From NCBI RefSeq assembly GCF_963664915.1, contig NZ_OY761810.1:1006661-1070660 (forward strand): a DNA stretch of 64,000 bases, written 5' to 3'. The translations under genes and the position numbers were made by a program. The notes under the pieces are model-generated. The model ran no database searches. It was not told where the DNA came from and saw only the letters and a program-made list of their open reading frames with translations. The stretch is from an uncultured Caproiciproducens sp. (GTDB taxonomy: Bacteria > Bacillota > Clostridia > Oscillospirales > Acutalibacteraceae). How positions within the stretch are numbered: the stretch's first letter is position 1; each line of letters begins with the position of its first letter. This document shows positions 54,777-63,046 of this stretch, piece after piece.

Positions 54777-55841
54777 TTAATAATATTTCTCCGCCGTGTA
54801 GGTGCCGGCAGACTGCCCGGCCGCGGCAAAAGTGGAATCATAGCGCTTCCATCCGTCCAGATAAATCTCGTTCCACGCATGATACCCTACGCTGGTGTTG
54901 CCGATTACCAGTCTGGCCGGTACTCCCTGCGCACGGCACATGGCCGCCATCAGGGAGGAATAATCAAAGCAGATGCCGGTTTTGCTTGACAGCGTGCTGT
55001 CCACATTGGGCAGGTAGCCGGCTTTTACGCTGCCCGCTTTTCCGTAGTCATACTGAATGGTAGAGGTGATATACTTGTATATTGAGGAAACCTTCTGTGC
55101 GTTGCTTGTGGATTTGGCACACAGATTTTTTGCCGCGGCAACCGCCGCCGAAGTAAGACCGTAGTTGACGTATTGGTTGGGATAAAGCGTGCAGCCCCAG
55201 CCTGAAACGGCCGCGTTCAGCTCTGTGGAGCAAAGCTCGGCATAGCTGTTTCCCGATACATTTTCCATAAATCTGACTTTATAGGAACCGCTGCCGCTTT
55301 GCAGCGGAATGGTAACATAGGCGCCGTCACCGGAAATATTATATTGATAATAAGAGGAACCCCCGTTGAAATAAACCAGAACCTTCACAACGGAGGAACC
55401 GCTGTACCGAACCATTATGTAACCCTGTGCGGCGTTGCTGTAATCAACCGCCGCGCTGTTTTTGCTGAATACTTCCGTACCGGAAGCCTGCGGCATTTTT
55501 GCCGTGACGGCGGGCATCGGTTTTGCGGCCGGTGTTTTTGCCGGCGCCGCCGTGGGCGGCAGCGATGAGCTCATTTGAATGGTTCCGGAAGAAGATTGCA
55601 GTATTTGTGAAACAAGGCTTTGCATGGAAGAAGCCGCCGGCCCCTGCGCCGCAGAAGAGGCCGTTGAGGCTGCTGCGGAACTGGCCGCAGCGGAGGACGG
55701 ACCTGAAACAGCACTGGATACCGCCGGGGAAACCCCGGCAGAGGACGGCGGCTCCGGCGCGTCGGCAATGGGCCGTGCAGCGCAGGCAGGCAGCAGGAGT
55801 GTGAGTAAAAACACAAAAAGTATCAATTTGTATTTCCTCAT
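54777..55841 (-). CDS. Transglutaminase-like lipoprotein
   Basis: 354 aa. Signal MRKYKLILFVFLLTLLLPA with lipobox LPAC, a Ser/Ala/Pro-rich linker (about residues 25-115), a beta-rich domain, then a transglutaminase-like core with GICFDYSSLMAAMCRAQGVP (Cys), GYHAWNEIYLDGWKRYDSTF (His and Asp), the papain-like triad. Family members cleave or crosslink proteins at the surface. Co-transcribed with the filament genes, it may process or anchor the filament (inference). Confidence 0.85.
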   Translation of the reverse strand: MRKYKLILFVFLLTLLLPACAARPIADAPEPPSSAGVSPAVSSAVSGPSSAAASSAAASTASSAAQGPAASSMQSLVSQILQSSSGTIQMSSSLPPTAAPAKTPAAKPMPAVTAKMPQASGTEVFSKNSAAVDYSNAAQGYIMVRYSGSSVVKVLVYFNGGSSYYQYNISGDGAYVTIPLQSGSGSYKVRFMENVSGNSYAELCSTELNAAVSGWGCTLYPNQYVNYGLTSAAVAAAKNLCAKSTSNAQKVSSIYKYITSTIQYDYGKAGSVKAGYLPNVDSTLSSKTGICFDYSSLMAAMCRAQGVPARLVIGNTSVGYHAWNEIYLDGWKRYDSTFAAAGQSAGTYTAEKYY

Positions 55842-55873
55842 ATCGTTCCCCCTTAGCCCGGTATTCGGTAAGT

Positions 55874-57088
55874 CTATTCCACTGAATCGAGCGCGTTTAT
55901 TCTGGTAGATATTTTTACGTTGTCCCTGCGGTAACGGAAATGAAATTTCTGAAGAATACGGTCGGTGACCATTTCCGCATTTTCGAAGCTGATGAGGGGA
56001 AGCATCACAATAAACTGTGTTGAACTGTAAGACGCAACCGTATCCCCTTTGCGCAGACTGTCCATAATGGTGGTCTTGAGCCGTTCGGCGGCCAGCTTGG
56101 CAATGTTGGACTTTGGCAGTTCGCCGTTTAAATCGCTGATGGTAAACAGAACAATAAAGACCGAACTGCCGGTGCGCATGACCGAACGCGCCTGAATGCG
56201 GTAAATGGATTTGAATATGTCATAATCGCAGTAGTACGCGCCTTCTGCGGCCGAAGCCTCTTTTAAATCGTTTTTTATCACGCTTAAATCCATTTCGATG
56301 TTATTTATGCTGTTAACCAGCTGCTTGTATAAAGCACGCATGGATTCGGAAATATCCACTCCGAGTTCCTTGTAGAACAGGTCGATCACATAGTTGTAGT
56401 GGTCGAGCGCCTGATTGCGCTGGCCGGTGGAAAGATATCCGAAAAGCAGCATTTTGTGTATGGATTCCTCCAGCGGAGCGTGGGTCAGCGCAACTTCGCA
56501 GATTTGCGTGACCTCGCTGAAGCGGCGAAGGTCGATTAGTAGCCCGCAGCACCGCAAAACACATTCGTTGTACAGGTTTGCGTAGTATGCGCTGGCAGAG
56601 ATTACCCAGTTGCTGTAGGTCGACTTGGGCAGAAACTCACCGCGGTAAAGCTGGAGCGCGCCTTTAAACGCCTCAATGCGCTCCTCCGATGTTTTTGATA
56701 TGGTGCTTCCCTGTTTGTAAAGATCTACAAATTGTTCCGTGTCAATCCGGAAGTGATAACTGTTGTTCCAGGAGTAGGTGTTGCGAATATACTGAATATA
56801 TTCCGCCTTATCATTTCCGGAAAGATCCTTTAGAAGTTCCCGCGCGCGGTAAACAAGGTTCTTCAGGGCGTTCAGCGGATCGCTGCACTTATCGTCCGGC
56901 CAAAGCACTTCAATCAATTTTTCGGTGGAAATGTCCTTATGCCGGTTGGCAATCAAGTACTCGATAAGCATCCACACTCGTTTGGTGCGGCCTTTAAGGT
57001 TGGTAAGCTGATTTCCGTTTATCGTGATAGAAAATTCACCCAGCATATTGACTTCTGTTTTTTCCTGTGAAATGATATCAGGCTGCAT
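55874..57088 (-). CDS. BTAD-type transcriptional regulator with degenerate GGDEF-like tail
   Basis: 404 aa from ATG 57088, chosen by GGAAGAGGA about 9 nt upstream; a longer frame to 57232 has no ribosome site and reads through the intergenic hairpin. Residues about 15-110 are a winged OmpR-type helix-turn-helix (INGNQLTNLKGRTKRVWMLI, IEVLWPDDKCSDPLNALKNL); about 110-265 are the BTAD helical repeats (ALQLYRGEFLPKSTYSNWVI, ALDHYNYVIDLFYKELGVDI). The last 120 residues resemble a GGDEF cyclase domain, but the active site is YSSTQF instead of GG(D/E)EF, so it should sense rather than make c-di-GMP, if anything. First gene of the filament operon. Confidence 0.78.
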   Translation of the reverse strand: MQPDIISQEKTEVNMLGEFSITINGNQLTNLKGRTKRVWMLIEYLIANRHKDISTEKLIEVLWPDDKCSDPLNALKNLVYRARELLKDLSGNDKAEYIQYIRNTYSWNNSYHFRIDTEQFVDLYKQGSTISKTSEERIEAFKGALQLYRGEFLPKSTYSNWVISASAYYANLYNECVLRCCGLLIDLRRFSEVTQICEVALTHAPLEESIHKMLLFGYLSTGQRNQALDHYNYVIDLFYKELGVDISESMRALYKQLVNSINNIEMDLSVIKNDLKEASAAEGAYYCDYDIFKSIYRIQARSVMRTGSSVFIVLFTISDLNGELPKSNIAKLAAERLKTTIMDSLRKGDTVASYSSTQFIVMLPLISFENAEMVTDRILQKFHFRYRRDNVKISTRINALDSVE

Positions 57089-57186
57089 AAAGACACATCC
57101 TCTTCCCCGAATATATATAATTATGGTAACACATGGAAATGAAATTGACAAGTGAAATATCGGTTGACACGAATATATTTTCATAA

Positions 57187-57221
57187 AAAAGAAGCATTTT
57201 CCATCAGGAAAATGCTTCTTT
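57187..57221 (-). terminator. Terminator of nrdDG overlapping the nrdG end
   Basis: AAGAAGCATTTTCC pairs with GGAAAATGCTTCTT and the minus strand runs on as TTTTATG. The nrdG stop TGA lies in the loop, so its last codons form the first arm. Confidence 0.85.
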
Positions 57222-57725
57222 TTCACTCTCATCCAGAACGACTGTGCCGCTCTGTCTTGTTCGGTTCATATCGATGATACGCTGGTTCCGGCTACCCCTG
57301 AAGACAAGGGTCAGATCCTTCTGTTCCAAAAGGAACGGCCCGTCGATCAGTATGTCGGTTTCGCTCAGCAGCGCGTCAATGCCGGGGTCGCGGCGGTCAA
57401 TCAGCTCCTCATAGGTGTAGCCGGTAAAAACGGTCAAATCAAGTTTTTTTTCATGAATTCGTTTTGCAAGCTCAACAAGCGGCAGCGGCTGGCAAAAGGG
57501 CTCCCCGCCGCTGAAAGTGACGCCCTTCAAAAGCGGATTTTCGCAGATTTCCGCAAACAGCGTGTCAATATCGGCCCATTTTCCGGCGCTGAAATCATGT
57601 GACTGCGGGTTGTGGCAGCCGGGGCAGGCGTGGGGGCAGCCCTGTGTAAAAATCACATATCGAAATCCTTTTCCGTCCACAATCGACTCCGGCTCCGTGC
57701 CGCAGATTTTCAGTTTACAGGCCAT
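57204..57725 (-). CDS. nrdG: Anaerobic ribonucleotide reductase activating protein
   Basis: 173 aa radical SAM enzyme that installs the glycyl radical on NrdD. The cluster motif CPHACPGCHNPQSHD has the three Cys (CxxxCxxC), and TFSGGEPFCQP the GGE motif. Shares 11 nt with the end of nrdD, so it is co-translated. Confidence 0.96.
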   Translation of the reverse strand: MACKLKICGTEPESIVDGKGFRYVIFTQGCPHACPGCHNPQSHDFSAGKWADIDTLFAEICENPLLKGVTFSGGEPFCQPLPLVELAKRIHEKKLDLTVFTGYTYEELIDRRDPGIDALLSETDILIDGPFLLEQKDLTLVFRGSRNQRIIDMNRTRQSGTVVLDESEKEAFS

Positions 57726-60054
57726 GCTTCAGTCTGTCCCTCTCCTCCGCGCGTTTTGCGTTGTTCCAGCGGTCCGTCGTGCCGACAAGATACCCGGTGA
57801 TTCTGCGGATGCGCTCAAACTTCGGACCGCCATCGTCTTCGCCGCGATGGCACTTGGGGCATTCGTTGTCAATAATGCCATTGAAGCCGCAGACAGGGTC
57901 ACGGTCGACAGGATGGTTTACCGAACCGTAGCCGATGCCGTTTTCCTTCATGCAGCGGATTACCGCTTCAAACGCATCAATATTTTTGCAGGTGTCCCCG
58001 TCCAGCTCCACATAGCTGATATGGCCGGCGTTTGTCAGCGCATGGTACGGCGCTTCCAGTTCAATTTTTTTAAACGCCTTAATCGGGTAGTATACGGGGA
58101 TATGGAAGGAATTCGTGTAATACTCGCGGTCGGTGACGCCTTCGATTTTGCCGTATTTTTCCTGGTCAATGCGGACAAAACGGCCGGATAACCCCTCCGC
58201 CGGCGTGGCGAGCAGGGTGAAATTCAAACCGGTTTTCGCGGATTCGTCGTCCATGCGTTTGCGCATATGGGTGATCATTTCAAGGCCGAGCTTCTGGCTT
58301 TCGGCGCTTTCTCCGTGATGGCTGCCGGTCAGCGCTTTCAGAGTTTCGGCAAGGCCGATGAAGCCCATGCTCAGAGTACCGTGCTTGAGAACCTCCTCCA
58401 CACTGTCGGTCGGGTCGAGCCTTTCCGAATCAAGCCAAACGCCCTGACCCATGAGGAACGGATAATTATACACTTTTTTCGAGCACTGAATTTTAAAACG
58501 GTGTAAAAGCTGACGGATGACAAGATCGATCCTTTTATCCAGCATTTCATAAAAGGCGTGAATGTCGCCCTTTGCTTCAATTCCGATGCGCGGAAGGTTC
58601 AGCGACGTAAAGCTCAGATTTCCGCGTCCGCAGGTGACTTCCTTCGACCGGTCATGAACATTGCCCATCACGCGGGTACGGCAGCCCATATAGGCCACTT
58701 CCGAGTTGTAGTCGCCCTCTTTATAGTATTGAAGGTTAAACGGTGCGTCTATAAAGCTGAAGTTCGGGAACAGGCGCTTCGCGCTCACCTTGCAGGAAAG
58801 CTTGAACAAATCATAATTCGGGTCGCTCTCGTTGTAGTTCACGCCTTCCTTCACCTTGAAAATCTGTACGGGGAAAATCGGCGTTTCGCCGTCGCCCAGT
58901 CCGGCAGAAGTGGCTTTGAGCAGGCTGCGCATGACCATCCTCGCTTCTAAAGAGGTGTCGGTACCGTAGTTGATGGAGGAAAACGGAACCTGCGCACCCG
59001 CGCGGGAATTCATGGTGTTCAGATTGTGAATCAGGGCTTCCATTGCCTGATAGGTTGCCATTTCGGTATTGGTGGTACCGGTTGTTACAGCGTAGTTATG
59101 TGCGCGAACAGTCTGTGCTTCGGTAATCTCTTCAAAGCCGTTCTTTCGCTGATGCTCCGGAAGATAGTTCTTTAAAGCTTCGCCGTACTGATCGACAGAG
59201 GAAAGCGTAACTTCCAGACCAAGCTCATTTTGAATGGTTTTGCTCAGCGCGTCGGCATCTTCTTCGCTCATACCGTTGGTAATCTGAAAAAATTGGGAGA
59301 GTGCTTTGAAATAAGCTTTTTTAAATGTCTTGGCCACACCCGGCGCCATGGAATAATCGAAATTAGGAACGGCCTGTCCGCCGTGCATTTCGTTCTGGTT
59401 GGCCTGAATGGCAATGCAGGCCAGCGCCGCGTAGGAGCGGATGTCGTTCGGCTCGCGCAGCGCGCCGTGACCGGTACAGAAGCCGCTTTTAAACAGCTTA
59501 ATCAGATCAATCTGGCAGCAGGTTTCGGTCAGCATATAAAAATCCTCGTCATGGATATGGATGTCGCCGTCAAGATGTGCCGAGGCGATATCCTTGGGGA
59601 GGACGTAGTTATTAATGAAATATTTGGAACCCTCAGAACCGTATTTCAGCATGGTGCCCATGGCTGTGTCGGCATCGATGTTCGCATTTTCGCGCTTGAT
59701 ATCAACATCTTTTGCGTCTTGGAAAGTCAGTTCCTTGTAGATGTCCATCAAGTCGCCCTCGGCCTGACGGATTTTCGCATGCTCCGCGCGGTATAGGATG
59801 TACGCTTTTGCGGTCTTGGCATAATCGGCGGCAATCAGCGTCTCTTCAACCATATCCTGCACTTGCTCCACTGTCGGTACTTTGCTGCCTTTCAAGGCGG
59901 CGTCAACTTTGCCGGTCAGGCGGTCAAGAACAGCCTCATCCATCTTTTCTTCTGCGACGGCCTTGTTGGCCTTGTAAATCGCATTGCGGATTTTCTGCTT
60001 GTCAAAGGAAACGACAACACCGTTGCGCTTCTGTATTTTAATAGCCAATTTCAT
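57715..60054 (-). CDS. nrdD: Anaerobic ribonucleoside-triphosphate reductase (class III)
   Basis: 779 aa. N-terminal ATP-cone (KRNGVVVSFDKQKIRNAIYK) for allosteric control, the ten-stranded barrel, a Zn site near the C-terminus (CPKC pair in NECPKCHRGED with an upstream Cys in PVCGFNG), and the glycyl-radical motif RITGYLVGTTDRWN with Gly near residue 754. Makes dNTPs in the absence of oxygen. Promoter and an NrdR-like box lie upstream. Confidence 0.97.
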   Translation of the reverse strand: MKLAIKIQKRNGVVVSFDKQKIRNAIYKANKAVAEEKMDEAVLDRLTGKVDAALKGSKVPTVEQVQDMVEETLIAADYAKTAKAYILYRAEHAKIRQAEGDLMDIYKELTFQDAKDVDIKRENANIDADTAMGTMLKYGSEGSKYFINNYVLPKDIASAHLDGDIHIHDEDFYMLTETCCQIDLIKLFKSGFCTGHGALREPNDIRSYAALACIAIQANQNEMHGGQAVPNFDYSMAPGVAKTFKKAYFKALSQFFQITNGMSEEDADALSKTIQNELGLEVTLSSVDQYGEALKNYLPEHQRKNGFEEITEAQTVRAHNYAVTTGTTNTEMATYQAMEALIHNLNTMNSRAGAQVPFSSINYGTDTSLEARMVMRSLLKATSAGLGDGETPIFPVQIFKVKEGVNYNESDPNYDLFKLSCKVSAKRLFPNFSFIDAPFNLQYYKEGDYNSEVAYMGCRTRVMGNVHDRSKEVTCGRGNLSFTSLNLPRIGIEAKGDIHAFYEMLDKRIDLVIRQLLHRFKIQCSKKVYNYPFLMGQGVWLDSERLDPTDSVEEVLKHGTLSMGFIGLAETLKALTGSHHGESAESQKLGLEMITHMRKRMDDESAKTGLNFTLLATPAEGLSGRFVRIDQEKYGKIEGVTDREYYTNSFHIPVYYPIKAFKKIELEAPYHALTNAGHISYVELDGDTCKNIDAFEAVIRCMKENGIGYGSVNHPVDRDPVCGFNGIIDNECPKCHRGEDDGGPKFERIRRITGYLVGTTDRWNNAKRAEERDRLKHGL

Positions 60055-60114
60055 GCATTCCTTTCAATCCCGGATTTCCATTTTTGTACTGTCGATTTTT
60101 TGGGGGCACTATGA

Positions 60115-60143
60115 ATTTTACCCCAATAAAATGTGCTTGTCAA
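60115..60143 (-). promoter_or_regulatory. Sigma-A promoter of nrdDG
   Basis: Minus strand TTGACA (60138-60143), 17-bp spacer, TAAAAT (60115-60120), giving a leader of about 55 nt. Confidence 0.78.
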
Positions 60144-60152
60144 GAGCAAATT

Positions 60153-60168
60153 ATACAATATATAGTGC
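60153..60168 (-). promoter_or_regulatory. Candidate NrdR box upstream of nrdD
   Basis: Read on the minus strand, GCACTATATATTGTAT closely matches the NrdR consensus ACACTATATATAGTGT and lies just upstream of the -35 box. A weaker related sequence occurs near 60199-60214. The nrdR gene itself is not in the window. Confidence 0.6.
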
Positions 60169-60242
60169 TAAAATTTTAATTAATGTAAATTGAACGCAAC
60201 ATGTATTATGTTAACTCAACAAAAATCCAGCTCTGCCGGCTG

Positions 60243-60268
60243 AAAAAAGCCCCCTTCTTTAGGGGGGC
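60243..60268 (-). terminator. Terminator of the HxlR-aldo/keto reductase operon
   Basis: GCCCCCT (60249-60255) pairs with AGGGGGGC (60261-60268), followed on the minus strand by TTTTTTCAG; 35 bp after the reductase stop. Confidence 0.88.
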
Positions 60269-60302
60269 GGAATATAATATATCTGAACGGCTTTCGTACA
60301 GT

Positions 60303-61316
60303 TTATTTCAGGATTTCGTTAATCTCCCTTAATTCCTCTTCGGAAAAAGTAAGATTGTTCAGCGCGCCCGTGTTTTCCTCCAGCTGTGAAACACGGCTTG
60401 CGCCGATCAGAACGCTGGTCATTACCGGCTGGTGCAGCACCCATGAAAGGGCGAGCTGCGCGGTGGTCTGTCCGCGGCGCGCCGCGAGTTTGCCGAGCGC
60501 AGCAACTTTGGCGATGGTTTCGGGCGTAATGCTGTCTTTTTTCAGGAAGACGGAATCCCCGGCAGCGCGGGAATCCTGCGGGATGCCGTTGTTGTACTTT
60601 CCGGTCAGCAGACCCTGTGCCAGCGGGCTGAAGGCGGTAGCGCCCATGCCGCATTTGGCAAGCGCGTCAAACAGGCCGGCCTTCTCCACTTTGGTGTCGA
60701 GCAGGCTGTAGCGTGACTGGCAAATCAGGCAGTGAACGCCCATCTTTTTTAACAGGGCGGAAGCCTCCATTGCCTTTTCGGGGCTGTAGTTTGAAATGCC
60801 GGCATAAAGCGCCTTGCCGCTTTTCACAGCCCGCGCCAACGCCCCCATGGTTTCTTCCAGCGGCGTTTCGGCGTCCATGCGGTGATGATAGAAAATGTCC
60901 ACATAGTCAAGCCCCATACGCTTCAGGCTTTGGTCAAGGCTTGCAAGCAGATATTTGCGCGAACCGAAGTCACCGTAAGGGCCCGGCCACATGGTGTAGC
61001 CCGCCTTGGTTGTAATAATCATTTCATCGCGGTAAGGATGCATATCCTCTTTCATCAAACGGCCGAAGGTTTCCTCTGCGCTTCCCGCCGGGGGGCCGTA
61101 GTTGTTGGCAAGGTCGAACACGGTGATGCCGAGGTCAAACGCACGGCGAGTGACCGCGCGGTCGGTTTCGTACTGGTCGTAAGTGCCGAAATTGTGCCAG
61201 TAACCGAGCGAAACGGCGCTCAGTTTCAGCCCGCTCTCGCCGCAGCGGCGGTACTGCATCTGCGCATAGCGATTTTCATCGGCGGTATAGGGAGGAACCA
61301 GCGTATATCTTTCCAT
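60303..61316 (-). CDS. Aldo/keto reductase, YghZ/Gpr-like
   Basis: 337 aa. (beta/alpha)8 barrel NAD(P)H-dependent carbonyl reductase. RRCGESGLKLSAVSLGYWHN opens it; catalytic Asp and Tyr are in FDLANNYGPPAGSAEE, Lys in IITTKAGYTMWPGPYGDFGS, His in DIFYHHRMD; the cofactor pocket has IGASRVSQLEEN. The motif set is closest to the L-glyceraldehyde-3-phosphate reductase YghZ subgroup. 1 bp from the hxlR stop, so one operon. Substrate unverified. Confidence 0.9.
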   Translation of the reverse strand: MERYTLVPPYTADENRYAQMQYRRCGESGLKLSAVSLGYWHNFGTYDQYETDRAVTRRAFDLGITVFDLANNYGPPAGSAEETFGRLMKEDMHPYRDEMIITTKAGYTMWPGPYGDFGSRKYLLASLDQSLKRMGLDYVDIFYHHRMDAETPLEETMGALARAVKSGKALYAGISNYSPEKAMEASALLKKMGVHCLICQSRYSLLDTKVEKAGLFDALAKCGMGATAFSPLAQGLLTGKYNNGIPQDSRAAGDSVFLKKDSITPETIAKVAALGKLAARRGQTTAQLALSWVLHQPVMTSVLIGASRVSQLEENTGALNNLTFSEEELREINEILK

Positions 61317-61317
61317 C

Positions 61318-61728
61318 TTATTTTTCTCCTATAATCTGTTTTAAAGCCCATTCGCATAGAAGTTCTAACGCGGGGATTAAGTCGGTACCGGCCGGTGTGA
61401 TGCGATATTCCACTTTAGGCGGAATTTGCTGGAACTGCTGGCGTACAATCAGTTCCGAGGCGGTCAGCTCGCGCAGGCTCTGACTGAGCATCATATCGGT
61501 AATCGAAGGAATCTGCTGCTTAATTTCACCGTAGCGAAGGCTTTTGCCGTCGCGCAGTGTCCATAAGATACGGATTTTCCATTTGCCGCCCACCGCGGTC
61601 AGTACGTATTGCAGCGGCTCCGCCGCGGGTTCCTCGGCTACGATGCCGACTTGAATCTTTTCAGCGGGATTCTGCGGCGGCGCAAGGCGTTTTCCCCGCT
61701 TTTTTTTCTTTTCCTTGTCCTTTTTCAT
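61318..61728 (-). CDS. HxlR-family transcriptional regulator
   Basis: 136 aa. A Lys/Arg-rich N-terminal extension (about residues 1-35) is longer than usual; then the HxlR winged helix: LTAVGGKWKIRILWTLRDGK, YGEIKQQIPSITDMMLSQSL, and VEYRITPAGTDLIP. The invariant GGKWK motif is intact. The N-terminal Cys used by HypR-type redox sensors is absent. GGAGG lies 6 bp before the start. Likely controls the reductase below. Confidence 0.92.
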   Translation of the reverse strand: MKKDKEKKKKRGKRLAPPQNPAEKIQVGIVAEEPAAEPLQYVLTAVGGKWKIRILWTLRDGKSLRYGEIKQQIPSITDMMLSQSLRELTASELIVRQQFQQIPPKVEYRITPAGTDLIPALELLCEWALKQIIGEK

Positions 61729-61742
61729 GTCTGCCTCCGATG

Positions 61743-61763
61743 ATACTCAATAATATTGAGTAT
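61743..61763 (-). promoter_or_regulatory. 21-bp palindrome upstream of hxlR, candidate operator
   Basis: ATACTCAATA and TATTGAGTAT flank one central base, perfect 10-bp arms, 15 bp before the hxlR start. Position over the expected promoter suggests autoregulation by HxlR. Confidence 0.72.
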
Positions 61764-61821
61764 ATCATTATTAGTAAGTACATCATAACACCACCGGAGC
61801 GGAAAGTAAACAAAAATGTGG

Positions 61822-62970
61822 TTACCGGTTCCCTGCGCGCCGCCAAATGCAATAGAGCAAAAAAGCCGAAAAGCAAAAGCCTGCGCCCAGCAGCATGGCA
61901 GACGGGACGCCGATTTCCGCCGCTCTGCCGAATGTCAGATTGGTGCCGGCGGCGACCAGATCCGTTACAATCGAGTAGGCCGAAAGGATAGCGGCGCGGT
62001 TTGCGGTGGAGATTGATCGGTTTTCGACATTCATCTGAACGGGGACAAAAAGCGCGGATGAAACACGCAGCAGAATCATGCAACCGACGGAAAGCACGGG
62101 ATTTGAGAATAAGGCCATTAACAGACATGACGCGCCGCCGGCCAGAAACAGGAGGATGGACACCCTGCTTTCCCCTAATTTTTCGACCAGCCGGTGGGAA
62201 CGTGCGGCGAAAAGTCCTGAGATAATGACCAATATATAGAGGAAGCCCATGGCTTGAGGCTGGATTCCGCCGCGGAGGTATTGAAGCTGGTTCAGAAAGA
62301 CCGTGATGGTCTGATTGCATTCCGCAAGCAGGGCCGCAGCAACAAGGAAAAGCATAAAACGTTTTTGCTTTTTCAAAACGCCGAGGAGTTCAGCAGCCTG
62401 TTTCAGGAAATTTTTGGAGTTTTCAACATGGTTTTCAACTTCTGTTGAAAAGATTGTTAAAATGAGTGAAATTCCGTAGCTGAATACCGTTAAAAGTGCG
62501 GAAAGTGAAGTATTCCCGCGCAGAAAAAGGGAGAATACCGCCGATGCGGCCAGCAGACCCGCTGAACCCATGGCCGAATAAATGCCGAATACGCGCATGG
62601 CATTGGCTTTTCCTGCCGAAAGATAGAGAAACGCGCTGTCACAGCCGGAAAGCCCGCTGATAACGACGGAGAGCATCAGGCGCTCCAATAAGAACATGCC
62701 GAAGCCGTTGGCTTTCCAAAATACAATTTTTGACAAAAAATAAAGAAAATTACACAGCAGAATGGTTTTTTTATAACCGATTTTATCCGCAATAAAGCCC
62801 CACGGAATTTCGAGCGCTAGGCTGACGATCATAGAAACGCTTTCAATCAGCGTGATCTCAAAAATGCCCAGCCCGCGCGCCTGCCGGTACAGCGTGGCAA
62901 TGGGAGCGTAAAACACCATGCCTTGAAAAAGCGCGATGGCGTAAAATAAATACACATTTTTTCTGTTCAA
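61822..62970 (-). CDS. MFS-type transporter, drug/unknown solute
   Basis: 382 aa from TTG 62970, chosen by GGAGGG 6 nt upstream; a frame to 63036 lacks a site. About 12 membrane helices. The major facilitator motif A is visible as IPWGFIADKIGYKKTILL between helices 2 and 3, and QMNVENRSISTANRAAILSAY holds the equivalent cytoplasmic loop in the second half. Many such proteins are annotated as macrolide or multidrug exporters; no substrate can be inferred. Lies 76 bp after queH and is likely co-transcribed. Confidence 0.85.
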   Translation of the reverse strand: MNRKNVYLFYAIALFQGMVFYAPIATLYRQARGLGIFEITLIESVSMIVSLALEIPWGFIADKIGYKKTILLCNFLYFLSKIVFWKANGFGMFLLERLMLSVVISGLSGCDSAFLYLSAGKANAMRVFGIYSAMGSAGLLAASAVFSLFLRGNTSLSALLTVFSYGISLILTIFSTEVENHVENSKNFLKQAAELLGVLKKQKRFMLFLVAAALLAECNQTITVFLNQLQYLRGGIQPQAMGFLYILVIISGLFAARSHRLVEKLGESRVSILLFLAGGASCLLMALFSNPVLSVGCMILLRVSSALFVPVQMNVENRSISTANRAAILSAYSIVTDLVAAGTNLTFGRAAEIGVPSAMLLGAGFCFSAFLLYCIWRRAGNR

Positions 62971-63046
62971 GGGAAGCCCTCCAATATTAATTTGAGCGCG
63001 AAAAATCAAGCCCTTGCGCAAATGGGCCTGATTCAATTCTCAATTT

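Noticed and set aside
61661-62320. 219-codon minus-strand frame overlapping the hxlR and MFS genes
   Set aside because: Arg/Pro-rich and out of frame with two recognised proteins; no independent support.
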